A stretch of 64,000 nucleotides of DNA from Rapana venosa (lineage: Eukaryota; Mollusca; Gastropoda; Neogastropoda; Muricidae), in the NCBI GenBank assembly GCA_028751875.1, contig CM054162.1:2281015-2345014 (forward strand). The letters run 5' to 3'. The notes beneath the pieces were generated by a model that was not told the DNA's origin, searched no databases, and saw only the letters and a list, made by a program, of their open reading frames with translations. Every line of letters begins with the position of its first letter. Within the stretch, counting starts at the first letter, position 1. This document shows positions 46,101 through 58,665 of the stretch, piece after piece. The translations under genes were made by a program, and so were the position numbers.

Positions 46101-47010
46101 TCGCTCTTGTTAGCAAAAAATAGCGTGTTGATGTTTAAATGAAAAAGGGGAAAAAGGACGATAAAGAAAAAGAAAAAAGGGGGAAAGGGGGGAAAGAAGA
46201 GAAAAAAAAGTGGGCAAAACCAAAAACCCAGACAAAAATGTACAGGGGACAGCGTAAAGAGAAAAAAAAAAAGGGTAAAACGCAAAAAAACCCAAAAATA
46301 AAATTTTTAAAAAAAGACATCAAAACCCCCCCCCTCCACCCCACCCCCCCCCTTTAAAAAGGAAGTAGGGAAAGAAAAAAAGGACAGGGGGAAATACCAA
46401 AATATGTATTGGATAAAAAAACATCATAGCAAAAAAAACAATAAATACGCGATTTTTTTCAATGGTAAAACGAAATTGAGGAAAAATGAAAAAAGTAAAA
46501 TAAAAAAAAGGCAATAACAAAAATCAAAAGGGATTTTACCCAAAATTACTTCCCGATGATGAAAAACTGTTTATTGAAACCAAATCAACAATCAGAATGA
46601 AAACAAAATCCCCCAGAATTATAAAGAAAAGGGAAAATAAATACAAATGAAAAAAGGGAAAACCACAAAAATATGAAGACAACCCCTCATTAACACCCCT
46701 ATTTGTGCAAAAAATAACATCTTGAAAATTAAAAAAAAAACAAATTGAAAGAATAGGGGAAAAAACAGAAAAAAAAAATCAAGCAGTCAAACAAAAAAAA
46801 AAAAATAAGAAAAATTTAAAACCAGCTGTTTGTTTGTAGTCTTGTATTTGTGTAAAATTTCCCCTTTCCCCTTTGGGTATGAAACTGTCTCTGTCTCTTT
46901 TTCTCTTTTTGGGACTCGGGTCATTCGTTGTCTGTCTTTTCTGTCTGTCTTTTCTGTTTCTCTCTCTTCTCTCCCCTTCTCTCTTCCCCTTCTTCTCTCT
47001 CTCTCTCTCT
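43113..47010. repeat. Low-quality unit section, copy 3
   Basis: Contains the unit start block (43115), a remnant TTC tract (43300-43320), the anchor (43330-43510), the tRNA-like segment (43822-43907), gtggtgtcactgtc at 44463, CT/TA at 45085-45195, the cggg cgcttaacgg segment at 46070 and a C-rich run at 46325. The GAA tract expected after 46110 is almost absent and replaced by GGGAAA-like text. Runs of 5-12 identical bases are far more common than in other copies. Confidence 0.65.
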
Positions 47011-50000
47011 GTGACAGGGGGGTAATTAGTTTACCCCCCCTGCGATCACACCTTTGGGCAGCCATGGTGTTTCTAAATTGGGAGCATCTACCATATGGAG
47101 GGGGCTCTGTCCTGTCAGTTTAACATTTTCTCTACTTTTTTGTTTCCCCAATTTTTTTTATCTTTGCTTTTTTCCTCTTTGTATTTTTTTTTAAATTTCA
47201 TCTTTTTTAAATTTTTGGGTTTAAAGGGACTTTAAAATTGACATGGATATGGTTTTTGGTTTAGATTTTCAAGAAAAAAATAACTAGATATCCCGCCGCT
47301 TTGAAAAATTTTTGATTTTAGTTTTTTGCAAATTCTTGTTTTAATCCCCCTTTGGGTGTTGAGGAAAAAAAGGGAAGCAAGACATGGGGGGACTTTAAAA
47401 TAAAAAAGCAAAAGTTCAGAAAACAAAGCAACATAAATTAATAAGGGGAAAAGGGGAAATAGATTTAGGAAAACCCAAAAAAAAAATCGGAAAAAGGGAA
47501 AAGGGAAAGAAAAAAGGGTTTGGGCGGGAAACAAAAAAATATAAGCATGTAGAACTAAAAACAAAAAACAAGAAGGGGGGAAATCATGAACCCCTTGGAC
47601 AAAAAAATTTCAAAGGACGGGAAAAAGGGAAAAAACAGAATTTAAAGGAAAGAAAAGGAAAAAAAACGTTTGCTTTTGTGGAATTTAAACCAAGCAAAAC
47701 CACAACAAAAAACTGTTTCTTCGAAAAAAAATGAAAAAAAAACAAACCCAAATGGGCTTCAAAAATTTAAAAATTTTAAAACCCAAGTAGCTGAGGACCC
47801 TTTTTTTCCCAATAAAAAATGCTTTGTATACAGAAAAAGGGAACACCGGACAAGCACAAACCCAGAGAAAGCAAATGATATTGAAAAAAATAAAACACAA
47901 ACCACTGCTAAAAAAAATGCAGACTTTGTTTTGTTTCATTTTTTTCCTGGGGACAGTTTTTTTTCTCTTTTTTTCAATAAAAATGAAAGAAAAACCCAAA
48001 AAGTGTGTGTGTGTGTGTGGGTGTGTGAATGTGTGTGTGTTTTGTGTGTGTGTTTTTTGTGTGTGTTTTTCCCTTGACTTTTACCCTAATTTAAACCATT
48101 TCAAAATGTTTTTCTTTGGCCGAAATAGATTTTGGGGCCCCATGATAAACGATTAAAATGCTCGTGACATATCTAAAAATTGACGGGGTTACCTTGTGTT
48201 CTCTCTTTCTTCAACCCCCATTCTGTTGGGAATGGATCTTTTGTTAACAAATAATTTCTGTCATGATTTTTTTTTTTTTTTGGGGGGGGGTATTTTTTTA
48301 TTTAAACTGGTGATTTTCATGTTCCATTTCCCCCCTGTAAAAAGGGGTTCGTAAGAAATTTAAAAAGGTTAAAGGTAATGCTTTAATACTGTTTTCATTA
48401 CGGTAAAAAAAACCTTTAATTGAGTTTGTGATTGCCTGAGCCTGAACATGTGTGGGGTGTGTGAGTGTTTTGTGTGTGTGTTTTGTGGGGTGTGTGCGTG
48501 CGTGTGTGTTTGTGTGTGTATGTGTCGGGTTTTCTTGTTTTCCCCCTTTAAACGTGGGGGCAAAGTGAGAGGTTTTATGACCAGGGGTTTTTCCCACTAG
48601 GGAAATTCCCCACTTTTGCTTAGTCTTTAGTGATCGACTAGACTCCCCGACTAGGAGGTTTGACTTGCACAGGTTAAAATGGGGCTGCGCCGGGGGGGTA
48701 TTTGGGCCCTTTTGGGGAGAACTTCCCCAAATTGCGGAGGGCCTTATGCCCATTGGCCGAGAGGGGGGGATGTACTGTGGGAAAAGGCATTCCACTATAA
48801 TAAAATTTCTCCCCCAGTTTCCAAAACAACTGCTGCCCCCTTGCTGTTTCGGAAGTCTCATCGAACACAAAGGGGACTAACATAATGTGTGGTGGTGGGG
48901 AAAAAAAAAATTTTTCCCCTTTTTCCCTTTTTTTACCCCCCTTTTTTTCCCCTTCACCTTTATTTTTCCCTTACTTTCTCAAAATTTCTCCTCTTTTTTT
49001 TCGGTTTTCCCCCCTTGTTTTTAAAAGAATGCTGCTATGACCGGGATCCCTCTGTCCCAAAAAAAACCTGGGAAATAGACAAAAAGGGTTTGGGGAAAAG
49101 GGAAAAAAAGGACACAAGGGAAAAAAAGGGGGAAGGAAAAACGAGATGGACCCCCCTTAAAAAATTAATGACAGGCCCCGTTTTTGCAGTGGCAAGACAG
49201 GGGGGGAAGGACTTCCCCAAAAAACTTTTTTTCTGTTGTCACTTTTGGTTCCGCCCTTCCCCTTCACCCACCCCCAAAACCCTGTTTCTCCCACTGACAT
49301 ACTTTTTTGGGACACGGGATCAGTTTTTTCATTGTTTCGGGACTATCTAAAATCTGGGTGGTCCCTTTTTGAAACTTATCTCGTTCTTCCCCATTTTTTA
49401 GTAGAGTGTGGATCGGTTGAAACGGGAAAAGTCTTGTAATTCATATTTTTTGTTCTTTTTTACATGATGGTGATTTTCCGGGTTTTATTTTTCCCAAACC
49501 CCCCGCGATGAATTTGAAACCAGTAAAAGGATTGGTTAATGCTTACCATTGCTTTTGTCCCGTGAAAAAATTTCCCTTATTGAGATTGTTTTTTGTGCCT
49601 GCATGCTTTTTGTATAATTGAGTGCGTGTGTGAGTGCTGGGGGTGAGGTGTGTGTGTGTGGGGGGGGGGGTTGTTTATAAAAAAAAATTTTGTCCCCAAA
49701 TTTTTCAATAGTGCCTATATATTTGTTTTCATGTTTGTCATTCCCCCCTTCTTTTGGCCTTTTTTTTTTTTCTTTTTTGAATGCTGCAAATGACCGGCCC
49801 CCCATCGCCCCAAAGGGGAAAAAGCAAAAAAAGAAAAAAGGGCTTTAATACAGAGAAAACAAAGCAAGGGGAAATTCCTTACAAGGCTTTTTAAAAGGTG
49901 GGGTTGTTTTTTTTGAAACTTGAAATTATTGCCGGGTGGGGGGCGGGGGGGTTTGTGCGTATGTGCTTTGCAGCGGTGGTGGGTGTAAGATTGCCCCCAA

Positions 50001-50470
50001 AAGATTTTTTTAAATTGTTACCCCCTTTTTCCCAATACAAAACCCTCTCCCCCCCCCTCACGATTTTTTAAACACTTTTTTTTGGCTAAACATAAATGTT
50101 GGACACTGAAAACCCTTTCATTGCCCCTGACATATCAAAAATCTAGCAGGTTCCCTGTCCCTTTCTTTTTTTCAACACGTTCTAGTGGAGCATGGATCTG
50201 TTGATAACAAAGGGCCTGTCATTGGAAAATGTTTTTGTTCTTTTGTGCAAGGGCTGGTGATTTTACAAATTTGGGTAACTCGAAAAAGTGTTTGGGAAAA
50301 GGAAACAGGATTAGGGTTTATGCATAATTATTATATTTCTTAGGACACAGAGCCCAGGTTTTTATTTAAATCTGCTGTGGGTTTTTGTGTGGGGGGTGGG
50401 AGGGGGGTTGGGGGTTTATGTGTGTGTCTGTTTTTTATGTGTGGAAGGGGGAGTTTGGGTGTTAGTTTAG
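47011..50470. repeat. CT tract end and triplicated block, copy 3
   Basis: gtgacaggggggtaattag at 47010, unit section to 48000, block starts at about 48120, 49295 and 50090, aagaatgctgctatgacc at 49024. Low base quality throughout. Confidence 0.7.
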
Positions 50471-52160
50471 TGTCAAAAATCAAAATCAAGTCAAAGTCAA
50501 ACTTTTATTTTTTGAGGTACATTGTTTTAAACAGTTTCAATTTCTATTTTTCATCAAGCCCTCTTTTCTAAAATTTATAATAATGTTTAAAATTATGCAT
50601 ACATGAATGACAAAAAAACCCAAAAAATTTACAAAATACACAAATCAAATAAAAGAAAATGATAATATAAGATGCATAAATTTTTTAAAAAAAGAAAAAT
50701 TTTCAAAAACCCCTAGAAATCAAACAAAAAAAACAAAATTTTGTAATTTGTGTGTGTGTTGGTGTGTTTTTGTGTGTGTGTGTGTGGGTGTGTGTGTGTG
50801 TTGGGGTGTGTGGTGTGTTGGTGTGGTGTGTGTGTGTGAGTAAGAGTGTGTGTGTGTGTGGTGTGTGTGTGTGGGGTTTGACTTTTTTCTCACTTTGTTA
50901 TATAGTTTTACTTTTTAAAGTTAGCATTTATATAGGTGGGGATTTTTCTTTTTTTTTTTTTTTTCTAAAAGTGGGTGTTGACTAATGCCTAATCTGCATC
51001 ATCTGTTTTTTAAAAAGCCAGCTTTTCTTCTTCCTTTCCTCTTCTTTGCATTCTTTTTTGCATTCTTCTTTTTCTCCTTTGCTTCTTTTATTTTTCTTTG
51101 CAATTTCTTCTTTGCAAAAAAATTTCTTCTTTTCTTCTTTCATTTTTTTCTTCCCTTTTGCTTTGCAATTTTTGGTTTTTCAAATTTTTTTTCTTTGCAT
51201 TTGTCTTGCTTTTTATTCTCTTTTTTTCTTTTTTTTTTTCTTCTTCCCTTTTTTCGTCTTTTCTTTTTTCTTCTTTTTTTTACTTTTTCTTTTTTATAAG
51301 GTCCAGTCTTATTTTAAAATGCGCTGAAATAGATGTATAAAATTTCTTTCCCGCAGTGCAGACTTTAAAGGAACATGCCAAAAAATTCCAAAGATTTTAT
51401 ATTAAAATTATTTTACGTTTGAATTTATATGGAATTAAATTTAAACTTTTAAAAACACTATTACAAATAATCGAAAAAGTTGGAGCTTTAAAAAAAAATT
51501 TGGGATTTATAGATTTAAAAATTTAAAATTTTTAAAATTTTCTCTAAAAACCAAAAGCAAGTGTGGAAATTTACTTAAGGGCAAAAGTGGTGGAGAGTGA
51601 ACAAAAAAGAAATGGGGAAAAATGTGAGAAAAAACGGGTTAAAAACAAAAAAAAAAACAAAACAAACGAACGGGTTAAAAACGAACACAAGTATGAAAAA
51701 AATAATGGGAAAAAACTAAACCAAAAGGGTGAATGTCAAAATGAACGATAGAGGCTAAAATTTAATGAAAACCCAAAAAAAGATTTGGGAAAACTTTAAA
51801 AGAACAGTAGCATAAAAAAGGGAAAGTTTAAAAGAACACTGAAACAGATACATGGAAAGCATGCTGTAGTAATCTCCCAAACCAATCCACCTGGGATGCA
51901 AATGCATTTACAAAACTTGAAAAAAAACCCCAAAAAAAAGGGTTTCAAAAAAAAACCAATCTAAAACATATAAAAGGGGTAAAAGTATGATTGATTGTTT
52001 TTTCCCTTTCTTTTTATATATTTATGTTATATGGCGAAAGCAATCCCAAAGGCTTGGAAAGTGTTAGAAGAAGAAGAAGAAGGGAAAAAGAAGAAGAAGA
52101 GAAGAAGAAAAAGAAGAAAGAAAAAAGAAAGGAAAAGAAAAAGAAGAAGAAGGAAATGGG
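50471..52160. repeat. Retroposon tail, GT, TTC and GAA tracts, copy 3
   Basis: Tail hexamers at 50478-50503, GT tract 50748-50875, TTTGCATTC/TTC tract 51015-51295, gtccagtcttattt at 51300, AT-rich section, GAA tract 52068-52160. Confidence 0.75.
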
Positions 52161-53290
52161 AAAGTAATTTTAGCGTATATCTTGCAAAAAAAACAAATTT
52201 AAAACGCCTTTAAATTTATCCTCTAAATTTAGATGCAGCCAGTTAAAAATTAAAAGGGTTTGTTTTTTTACAAATTTTTAAAAGTTAATTTGACGCTGCA
52301 CGCACGCACGCCCGCACGCACGCACAAACACACACACTCACGCCACATAAATAAAGGGTTTTATACCCCCGGGGCCCGGGGGTTGGGTCTGGGTGTGGGG
52401 GGGTAAAAACAAAAAAAAAATGGGGAAAATTTAGGGGGGAATCCCTTGCTTTGAAATAAATGTGTCTTGTGGGCCCGGGTTTAAAAGCCCTCATAAGAAG
52501 GGTTTTGGGGAAAGGGAGAGAGGGGAGGGGCATTCCAGTTTATTTGGGCCCGAAACAGACAAAGAGTGACGACCCAAAGGTGGAAATGGTTTAAATTTGG
52601 TTTTCTTTTTGCAAAAAGGTACTGCAGCCGGGGCGGAGGGGAAAGAGAAGGAGGGGCACAGAAATTTTGGGGGCCCGATTTTTGCGTGGAAGGGGGTTTT
52701 GAAAGCTTAAAAGCCCCCAGATATTTCACAGCAGTAGATAGAGGGCAGACGTTTTTCGCCGAAAATTTTTTTGAAGCTGGGGTGGTGGAAAAGGGTTTGG
52801 GTTTTTTGGGCCCTACAAGCATGGCTTCGGTTTTTTCAGCATTTAGCTTTAAAATTTTTTCTGTATAATTTCCAAATTTTTTTTTATATTGAAGGCCCGG
52901 GGGAGGACATATTAAAACAAGAGAGAAAAAAGATTTTCAGGAGTTCACTGCTAAGATTTTGAGAGATCTTTTCATAAAAAAGATGGGGCGGTCCCGATGA
53001 CGATTTTTTGTGTTTTAAAGAGATGAAAGGGAGAGAGTGAAAAAAACCGGGGGAGAAATGATCCCCGTGGGGGCGATTTAGGATGTGTTTTTAAAAAGGA
53101 GCAAATGTTTGAGAGTTTAAAGGGAAAAGGGCCCGGGAAATGATCCCCGTGGGGGCTCCACATTCCAGTTTGGAAGGTGTTTTTTGTTTTCTTGTTTTTC
53201 TGCAAATGTGTGGAATTGGGTCTGTAAGGGATGAAAAGAACTAGGGGGGGCTGTGCCTTTACAGGATTAAGGTAGATTATTTTAAACAAA
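52161..53290 (-). mobile_element. LINE 3' part, copy 3, damaged
   Basis: Counterpart of 24909-26341. Readable landmarks: cttgcaaaaaaaacaaattt at 52181, CAC microsatellite at 52297, the YTPSR-region remnant near 52600 and ccccagatatttcacagcag at 52716. The motif B remnant is near 53150-53165 (plus strand gggggctccacattccagtt). It lacks about 450 bp relative to copy 1 and has an 80-bp local duplication near 53056-53156. Confidence 0.6.
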
Positions 53291-54948
53291 CATGTGAATT
53301 TAGATTGGGATGCCCAAGAACAAAAGTAACCTCCTATTATATAAAAATTGCATTTTCACAGGAGTTTAATTTTAAACCATTAACGCTTTTACTAATATTT
53401 CAAAGCAAATGAAAACATTCAGTTTTAAAAATGAAATTTGAAATCAGGGCGATTGTGAAAAAAAATTTAAACTCGACGATTGTTTAAATATTGAAACTCA
53501 GACGGTTGTGTAATATTTTAAACTCAGACGATTTTTTGATATGCATTATTTCCCGGAATATAAAAAAAGAGTTATCAAAGGTTACATTGTAATATGTATT
53601 CAGGATGGGGTGGTTCGGGGGTTTTTTAAAAACCCCTTTTTAAAGCAAAAAGTTTAAAAACATACACCCCGATGTTCAGTACTTTGTTGAAGAAAGATTA
53701 AAGCTTTTTAATCAATCAAATCTCAACACTGCAAATTTGACCCCTTATTTCGAAAATGTCTGTAAGCAGGGAAAATGGGGGCAGGTTTCAAGGCGAATTT
53801 ATTTTGTGGGTTTGGGGGTTTACACAATCTCTTTTGGGGAAATAATCCTACTCTTAAGATGCAAAGTAAAACTCAGCAATTTATCTTATTTTAAAACAAA
53901 ATGCCTTTGGTTACAAAAAGGGGATGAGCCTTTCCCCCCCCCCCCCCCCTCCCCCCCCCTTTCCCAAAAAAGGAGATGACAGGAAAAAAGAAAAAGGAAA
54001 CTTTTTGGGTTTTTGTAAACAAAAAGGGGAATTTTAAAAAATACATTAAAAAAACGAAGGGGAAAAACCCCAAAGGATTGAGGAAAAGAAGACAGGAAAA
54101 AACTAAAGATGGGAAAAGAAAAAAGGGAAAGGAAAAAAATAATAAGCAAAACAAATAAACCCCAAAAAAAAACGCGAAATTCAGACCATGACGAAAAAAA
54201 GGGAAAAAAACAAAAAAACCAAGAAAAAAATTTTTTAAAAAATCAAATGCACAGAAAAGAATGGCAAAACACACAACGCAAAGTAAGAGACAGAAAAAAC
54301 GAAGCAAAAAAGTTACGGAAAAAAACAATGAGATGCATTGATATAAGCACGTTTTTAAGGTACGTTATGACTAAGCATATAATGCCACAATAAAAAAAAT
54401 AACGAAAACAGCAACAACAGTCAAAAGGAAAACCAAACAAAAAATCTCAAAAACGCAACAAATAAAGACATATTAGATTTACTCTCTGCCCCCTCATAAT
54501 ATTATGTCAGACAGCAGAAGACAGTGCAAAAAAAAAAACTGAAAGAAAAATGAAATGAACAGAAAAAAACGCTGATTATTTTGATAGAAATGGGATTATA
54601 ACCTGTTCTTTAATATTACTTTTGTTTTTCTCTAATGGAAAAAAATGTATCCTTATTTAAGAACACTTTTATGACATTGCATTTTATAATTCTTGATTCA
54701 GTTATATATTCATATATTTACTTAGTCATTTATTCCTTCACCATATTATGTTACCTTATCTCTGTATTACTTTGTTTCATTTTCTTATTGATTAATCATT
54801 TGCTGACATGTAACTAGAACTACTATGTTCAAGGAGCTCACTTACGAACAAGGGCAAGTGCATGTAGTCTAAACACTGAAAATGTAAAAGGTAAATTGGG
54901 GGACGGGATAGCTCAGATGGGGGAACAGATGAAGACATCAAGTACTGA
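53291..54948. other. A-rich unit section, copy 3; no gene
   Basis: Counterpart of 26342-27890. Contains a short local triplication at about 53433-53540 and C runs at 53934-53962. Base quality improves after about 54.2 kb. Confidence 0.5.
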
Positions 54949-55476
54949 ATCAACAAAGCCCGTCACGCCTTCAACACCTTTCGGCCAATTTGGAGGTCAG
55001 CAGACCTCTCATTTCAAAATAAGCTTCGGATCTACAACACCAATGTCAAATCGGTCCTACTTTATGGCTCAGAAACCTGGCGGGTAACAAAAACCAACAC
55101 CCACAAACTCCAGTCTTTTACCAACAAATGCCTCAGGAACATCCTCAAGATCAGGTGGCCGGAAGTCATATCCAACAAACAACTGTGGGACAGGACCAGA
55201 CAAACCCCAATCGAGTCCATCATTAAACAAAAAAAGTGGGGATGGATCGGCCATACACTCCGCAAGCCTGCGTCAAATGTCACCAGACAGGCCCTTGACT
55301 GGAATCCACAAGGGAAGCGGAAAGTTGGTCGACCAAAGCAGACCTGGCGCAGAAGTGTTGAAGAAACGAAGGCAGCCGGAATGACATGGGCCGAGCTGAA
55401 AAGAATCTCCCAAAACCGAGTTCATTGGAGGGGTGTTGTTGCAGCCCTATGTTCCCCAAGGAACCAAGAGGCATAA
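54949..55476 (+). pseudogene. RTE-like ORF C-terminal domain, open frame
   Basis: 175 open codons ending in TAA at 55474-55476, with no usable early start codon. The reading contains RHAFNTFRPIWRSADLSFQN, KLRIYNTNVKSVLLYGSETW, NKCLRNILKIRWPEVISNKQ, KWGWIGHTLRKP, NPQGKRKVGRPKQTWRRSVE, WAELKRISQNRVHW and a CSPRNQEA end. These are the thumb and C-terminal (Y-G-S-E-T-W, G-H-x-x-R, G-R-P-K/R) blocks of RTE-like ORF2 proteins. The RT catalytic core is not present upstream. One missing base near 54945 breaks the frame from the preceding AQM...EQMK segment. The stop lies in a taagtcaag-taagtcaag repeat. Remnant of a 5'-truncated insertion. Confidence 0.85.
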
Positions 55477-55492
55477 GTCAAGTAAGTCAAGA
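55474..55492 (+). repeat. (TAAGTCAAG)2 tail of RTE-like element
   Basis: Two 9-bp units; the first triplet is the ORF stop codon. The SINE head starts immediately after. Confidence 0.6.
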
Positions 55493-55770
55493 TAGCTCAG
55501 TGGTCGGAGCACTCGCTTTCCCCCAGCCAAGTTAAGCATCGTCGAGCGTGGTTACCAGTTGGATGGGTGACCGTGTGCGCGCCTTGGCTTCAGTACAGTC
55601 CCCCCAGTTCACCCAGCTGTAAATGGGTACCTGCCCTCTTTAGGGTCAGAGAAGGTAAAGCAGCGAGGGAATGGAGATGGGCGCCGCCCTCAGTATGCTG
55701 GCCCTAGAGAAGTGAGGTCTCTGACGTCTCGCTCCCCTACGACCTTATAGGTTATGGAACACCTTTACCT
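55490..55770 (+). mobile_element. Chimeric tRNA/5S-like SINE, copy 3
   Basis: The first part, gatagctcagtggtcggagc then actcgctttcccc, resembles the 5' half of a tRNA including the A box. It is followed by caagttaagcatcgtcgagc and gtggttaccagttggatggg then tgaccg, which match the internal promoter region of 5S rRNA (A box, intermediate element and C box). A body with gttcacccagctgtaaatgg resembles conserved central domains shared by several metazoan SINE families. The 3' end is ggttatggaacacctttacc followed by T-rich sequence. Dual Pol III-type heads are known in some SINEs (AmnSINE1 combines 5S and tRNA parts); here the tRNA-like part comes first. Family name not assigned. Confidence 0.7.
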
Positions 55771-55898
55771 TTTTTTACCTTTTTTTTAAAATGACACACA
55801 AGAAAGGGAAAATGCTGGGAACAAGTCAGAGAATAAACAGAAGAAATAGCCAGACAGAAGGGAAAGAAGAGAAACAATAAAATACACATACACACACG

Positions 55899-55937
<39 letters not shown>

Positions 55938-57110
55938 CACACCACACAAACACACACACACACACACACACCCATATAATGCTATGCATTCACTAACCCT
56001 TGCCTGGTTCCAAAAAATCGGAGGGATGGGTATGACAGAAAAGAAGACCATCACCAGTCATGCAAGAATCAATGACAGCAGTCTGTGTTATCTGCACTTC
56101 CATACACCAGAGGAACAATGGGGCTGCAGAACATTCTTCTTCTCCTTCGTGTTCTTCTTTCTCTTTTTCTTCCTATTGTTGTTGTTGGTGTTGTTTTTGT
56201 TGTTATTGCTGTTGTTCTTCCTCTTCTTCTTCTTCTTGTTCTTCTTCTTTGTAATTCTTTATCACAATTTTTCGCAATTCTTCTTTTTCTTCTTCTTTTC
56301 TTCTTCTTCTTCTTCTTTTTCTTCTTCTTCTTCTTCTTCTTCTTCTTCTTCCTCTCTTCTTCTTCTTCTTCTTCTTCTTCTTCTTCTTCTTCTTCTTCTT
56401 CTACTTCTTCTTCTTCTTCCTCTCGTCACTTCTTCTTGACAATTCGTCTTCTTCTTCCTTAACCAAAGCTCAGACAGCAACTGTTAATTATCTGTCATAT
56501 CATGCCTTGCACTATTGTTAAGTGCCGTACAAAGTCAAGCCTTAAAAAGCATCTGACTTCAGCTTGAGAGAGAAGCGTTATCTTTTAACTCTTTCTTGAC
56601 AAAAGGCTGCAGAATGAACCAAGAATACAAAAAATGGAGAAGAAGCGGTGTGACAGGAAGACAAAAACAAGGCAGAAACAAAGAGAGAGATAGAAAAGAG
56701 GGAATACCTACTGCAAATATCCAGAAGGCGGAGATGCTGTTTATACTGACAGGGCCCTGGCATTCCCAGGGGAGCAGAGGCAGCCTCACAGATTTCAGAT
56801 ATGTCACACACAATGGAGGGCTGTCAGTGTGCACAATGTGGTCAGCAGAAAGGAACGTGTTATGACAAGAAGTGGGAGGGTGGGGAGGGAGGGGTAGGAC
56901 AAGAAACTTCAAACAGAAGATGTATACATGCTAGCTAAGCTTTTTATGTGTAGTGTGTGTGTTTGTGTGTGTGTGAACTTTGGGGTATTTGTCGATTTGC
57001 ACCCCTCTCTGTCTCTGTCTCCCCATGTCTCTCTCTCTGTCTCTATCTCTCTTCCCCTCCCCTGAAATTCTTTATGTAAACTAGCTGAAAAGCTTGACAC
57101 ATTAAACCAT
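55771..57110. repeat. Unit section with CA and TTC tracts, copy 3
   Basis: (CA)n at 55885-55972; attcactaacccttgcctgg at 55987; TTC tract 56150-56450 with tttttcgcaattcttc near 56270; then a section shared with 29600-30295. The 56718-56870 stretch is conserved between copies and even in composition but unrecognised. Confidence 0.75.
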
Positions 57111-57116
57111 TTGTCA

Positions 57117-57188
<72 letters not shown>

Positions 57189-57243
57189 TCTCTCTCTCTC
57201 TCTCTCTCTCTCCCTCTCTCTCTATCTTTCTCTCTCCTCTCTA

Positions 57244-57302
<59 letters not shown>

Positions 57303-57521
57303 TCTCTCTCTCTGTCTATGTATCTCTCTCGGTCTGCCTGATAGTCTCTCCCTCTCTGTCTGTGCTTATCTCTGTCGGAACTTCTTTCAAAACATGACTT
57401 AAACTTATCTTTTTTGTTGAAATACCCTTCATTCTGCCTTATATATAACGATATAGAATTAAGGACACTCAGACCTGAACAGAGGCAAATACACAGATCT
57501 GTTCGCAAACAAACACAAATC
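57111..57521. repeat. (CT)n tract and flank, copy 3
   Basis: (CT)n at 57117-57300 with short interruptions, then unique sequence matching 30525-30695 of copy 1. Confidence 0.9.
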
Positions 57522-57642
57522 GTCAATGACAATGACAAATTCTTTTATTTCGAGGATAATGAATAAGCACTCATGTGCTTTTTTACATCCACTCCCCACC
57601 CGTAGGGATACATCTTAATAATAACCCAACACTTATGCAGTC
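57522..57642 (-). mobile_element. LINE 3' tail insertion, copy-3 specific
   Basis: About 120 bp between caaacacaaatcg and cgaaggcaagcgagcg. Copy 1 has caaacacaaatcgagggcga (30682) with nothing between. On the minus strand the insert ends with gaaataaaagaatttgtcat then tgtcattg, a short-repeat 3' tail of CR1-like LINEs. The same sequence is at 62995-63120. Confidence 0.75.
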
Positions 57643-57676
57643 GAAGGCAAGCGAGCGAGGGAGAAGGTGAGGGAGG

Positions 57677-57707
<31 letters not shown>

Positions 57708-58177
57708 AGAGAGAGGGAGAGAGAAGGGAGAGAGAGATGAGAGAGGAGAGAGAGAGAGAGAGATTACCAACGAGTTATCCCCTTCCCTTTTTTTCTGTTT
57801 CCCTGTTGTGTCCCTTTGTGCTGGACTAGTCTGTGGACGCTAATACCACTTTCATTGAGCGTAATGTGAATGTTATCAGTAAGTTTGATTATACTAACCA
57901 CCAGCTATCTGATGGTCCACAGTTTGAGAGAGAGAGAGAGTGAGAGAGAGAGAGAAAAGAGAGGGTGTGTGTGTTTGTGTGGAAGAGAGAGTGTGTTGTG
58001 TGTTGTGTGTGTGTGTGTTTTGTGATGAAAGATGAGAGAGACGACAGACAGAGAGACAGAAAGAGAGACAGAGAGAGAGAATGACACAAGAGAGAGTGTG
58101 TGTTGGTGAGGAAAGAGAGAGAAGACGAGAGAGATAAAGTGACAGAGATGAAAGACAGAGAGAGATAGTGTGATTGT

Positions 58178-58216
<39 letters not shown>

Positions 58217-58226
58217 GAGGAGAGAG

Positions 58227-58257
<31 letters not shown>

Positions 58258-58266
58258 TAGAGAGAT

Positions 58267-58340
<74 letters not shown>
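57643..58340. repeat. GA tracts, copy 3
   Basis: (GA)n at 57678-57765 and 57925-58340, with a short unique segment (atccccttcccttttt... 57778) between them that matches 30755 of copy 1, and TGTGT patches at 57965-58020. Confidence 0.9.
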
Positions 58341-58342
<2 letters not shown>

Positions 58343-58665
58343 ATTGATAGTGTATTCATTGCTCGTGGCATATCTTCAATCTTGGAGGCTGCACGTGCAC
58401 ATCTCTCGCTGCCAGACGTTATGGCTGGAGCTTGCATCAGCAGATAACAACGTCCCCTGTCCTAGCTTTTTTCCCCTCGATGCCAAGTTTCTTCTTTTTC
58501 GTCACCGTTGACAGCGTGAATTAGCAGAAGATCAACTGTGTGAAAGATAGTGATCTGACTTAAAGCACTGACATGTGCCAATGTTTATCTGTTTGCATCT
58601 TCCACCTTCACCTATCCCAAAGTTTATCATACTATTGGGGTGCCACTGAAGATTTTGCAACCAGC
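58341..58665. other. Unique-looking unit section, copy 3
   Basis: Counterpart of 31441-31770. No recognised domain. Confidence 0.5.

Noticed and set aside
56559..56912. Possible host exon in the conserved 56.7-56.9 kb / 29.9-30.05 kb stretch
   Set aside because: Conservation is explained by the large duplication. Frames differ between copies and no domain is recognisable. RNA evidence would be needed.
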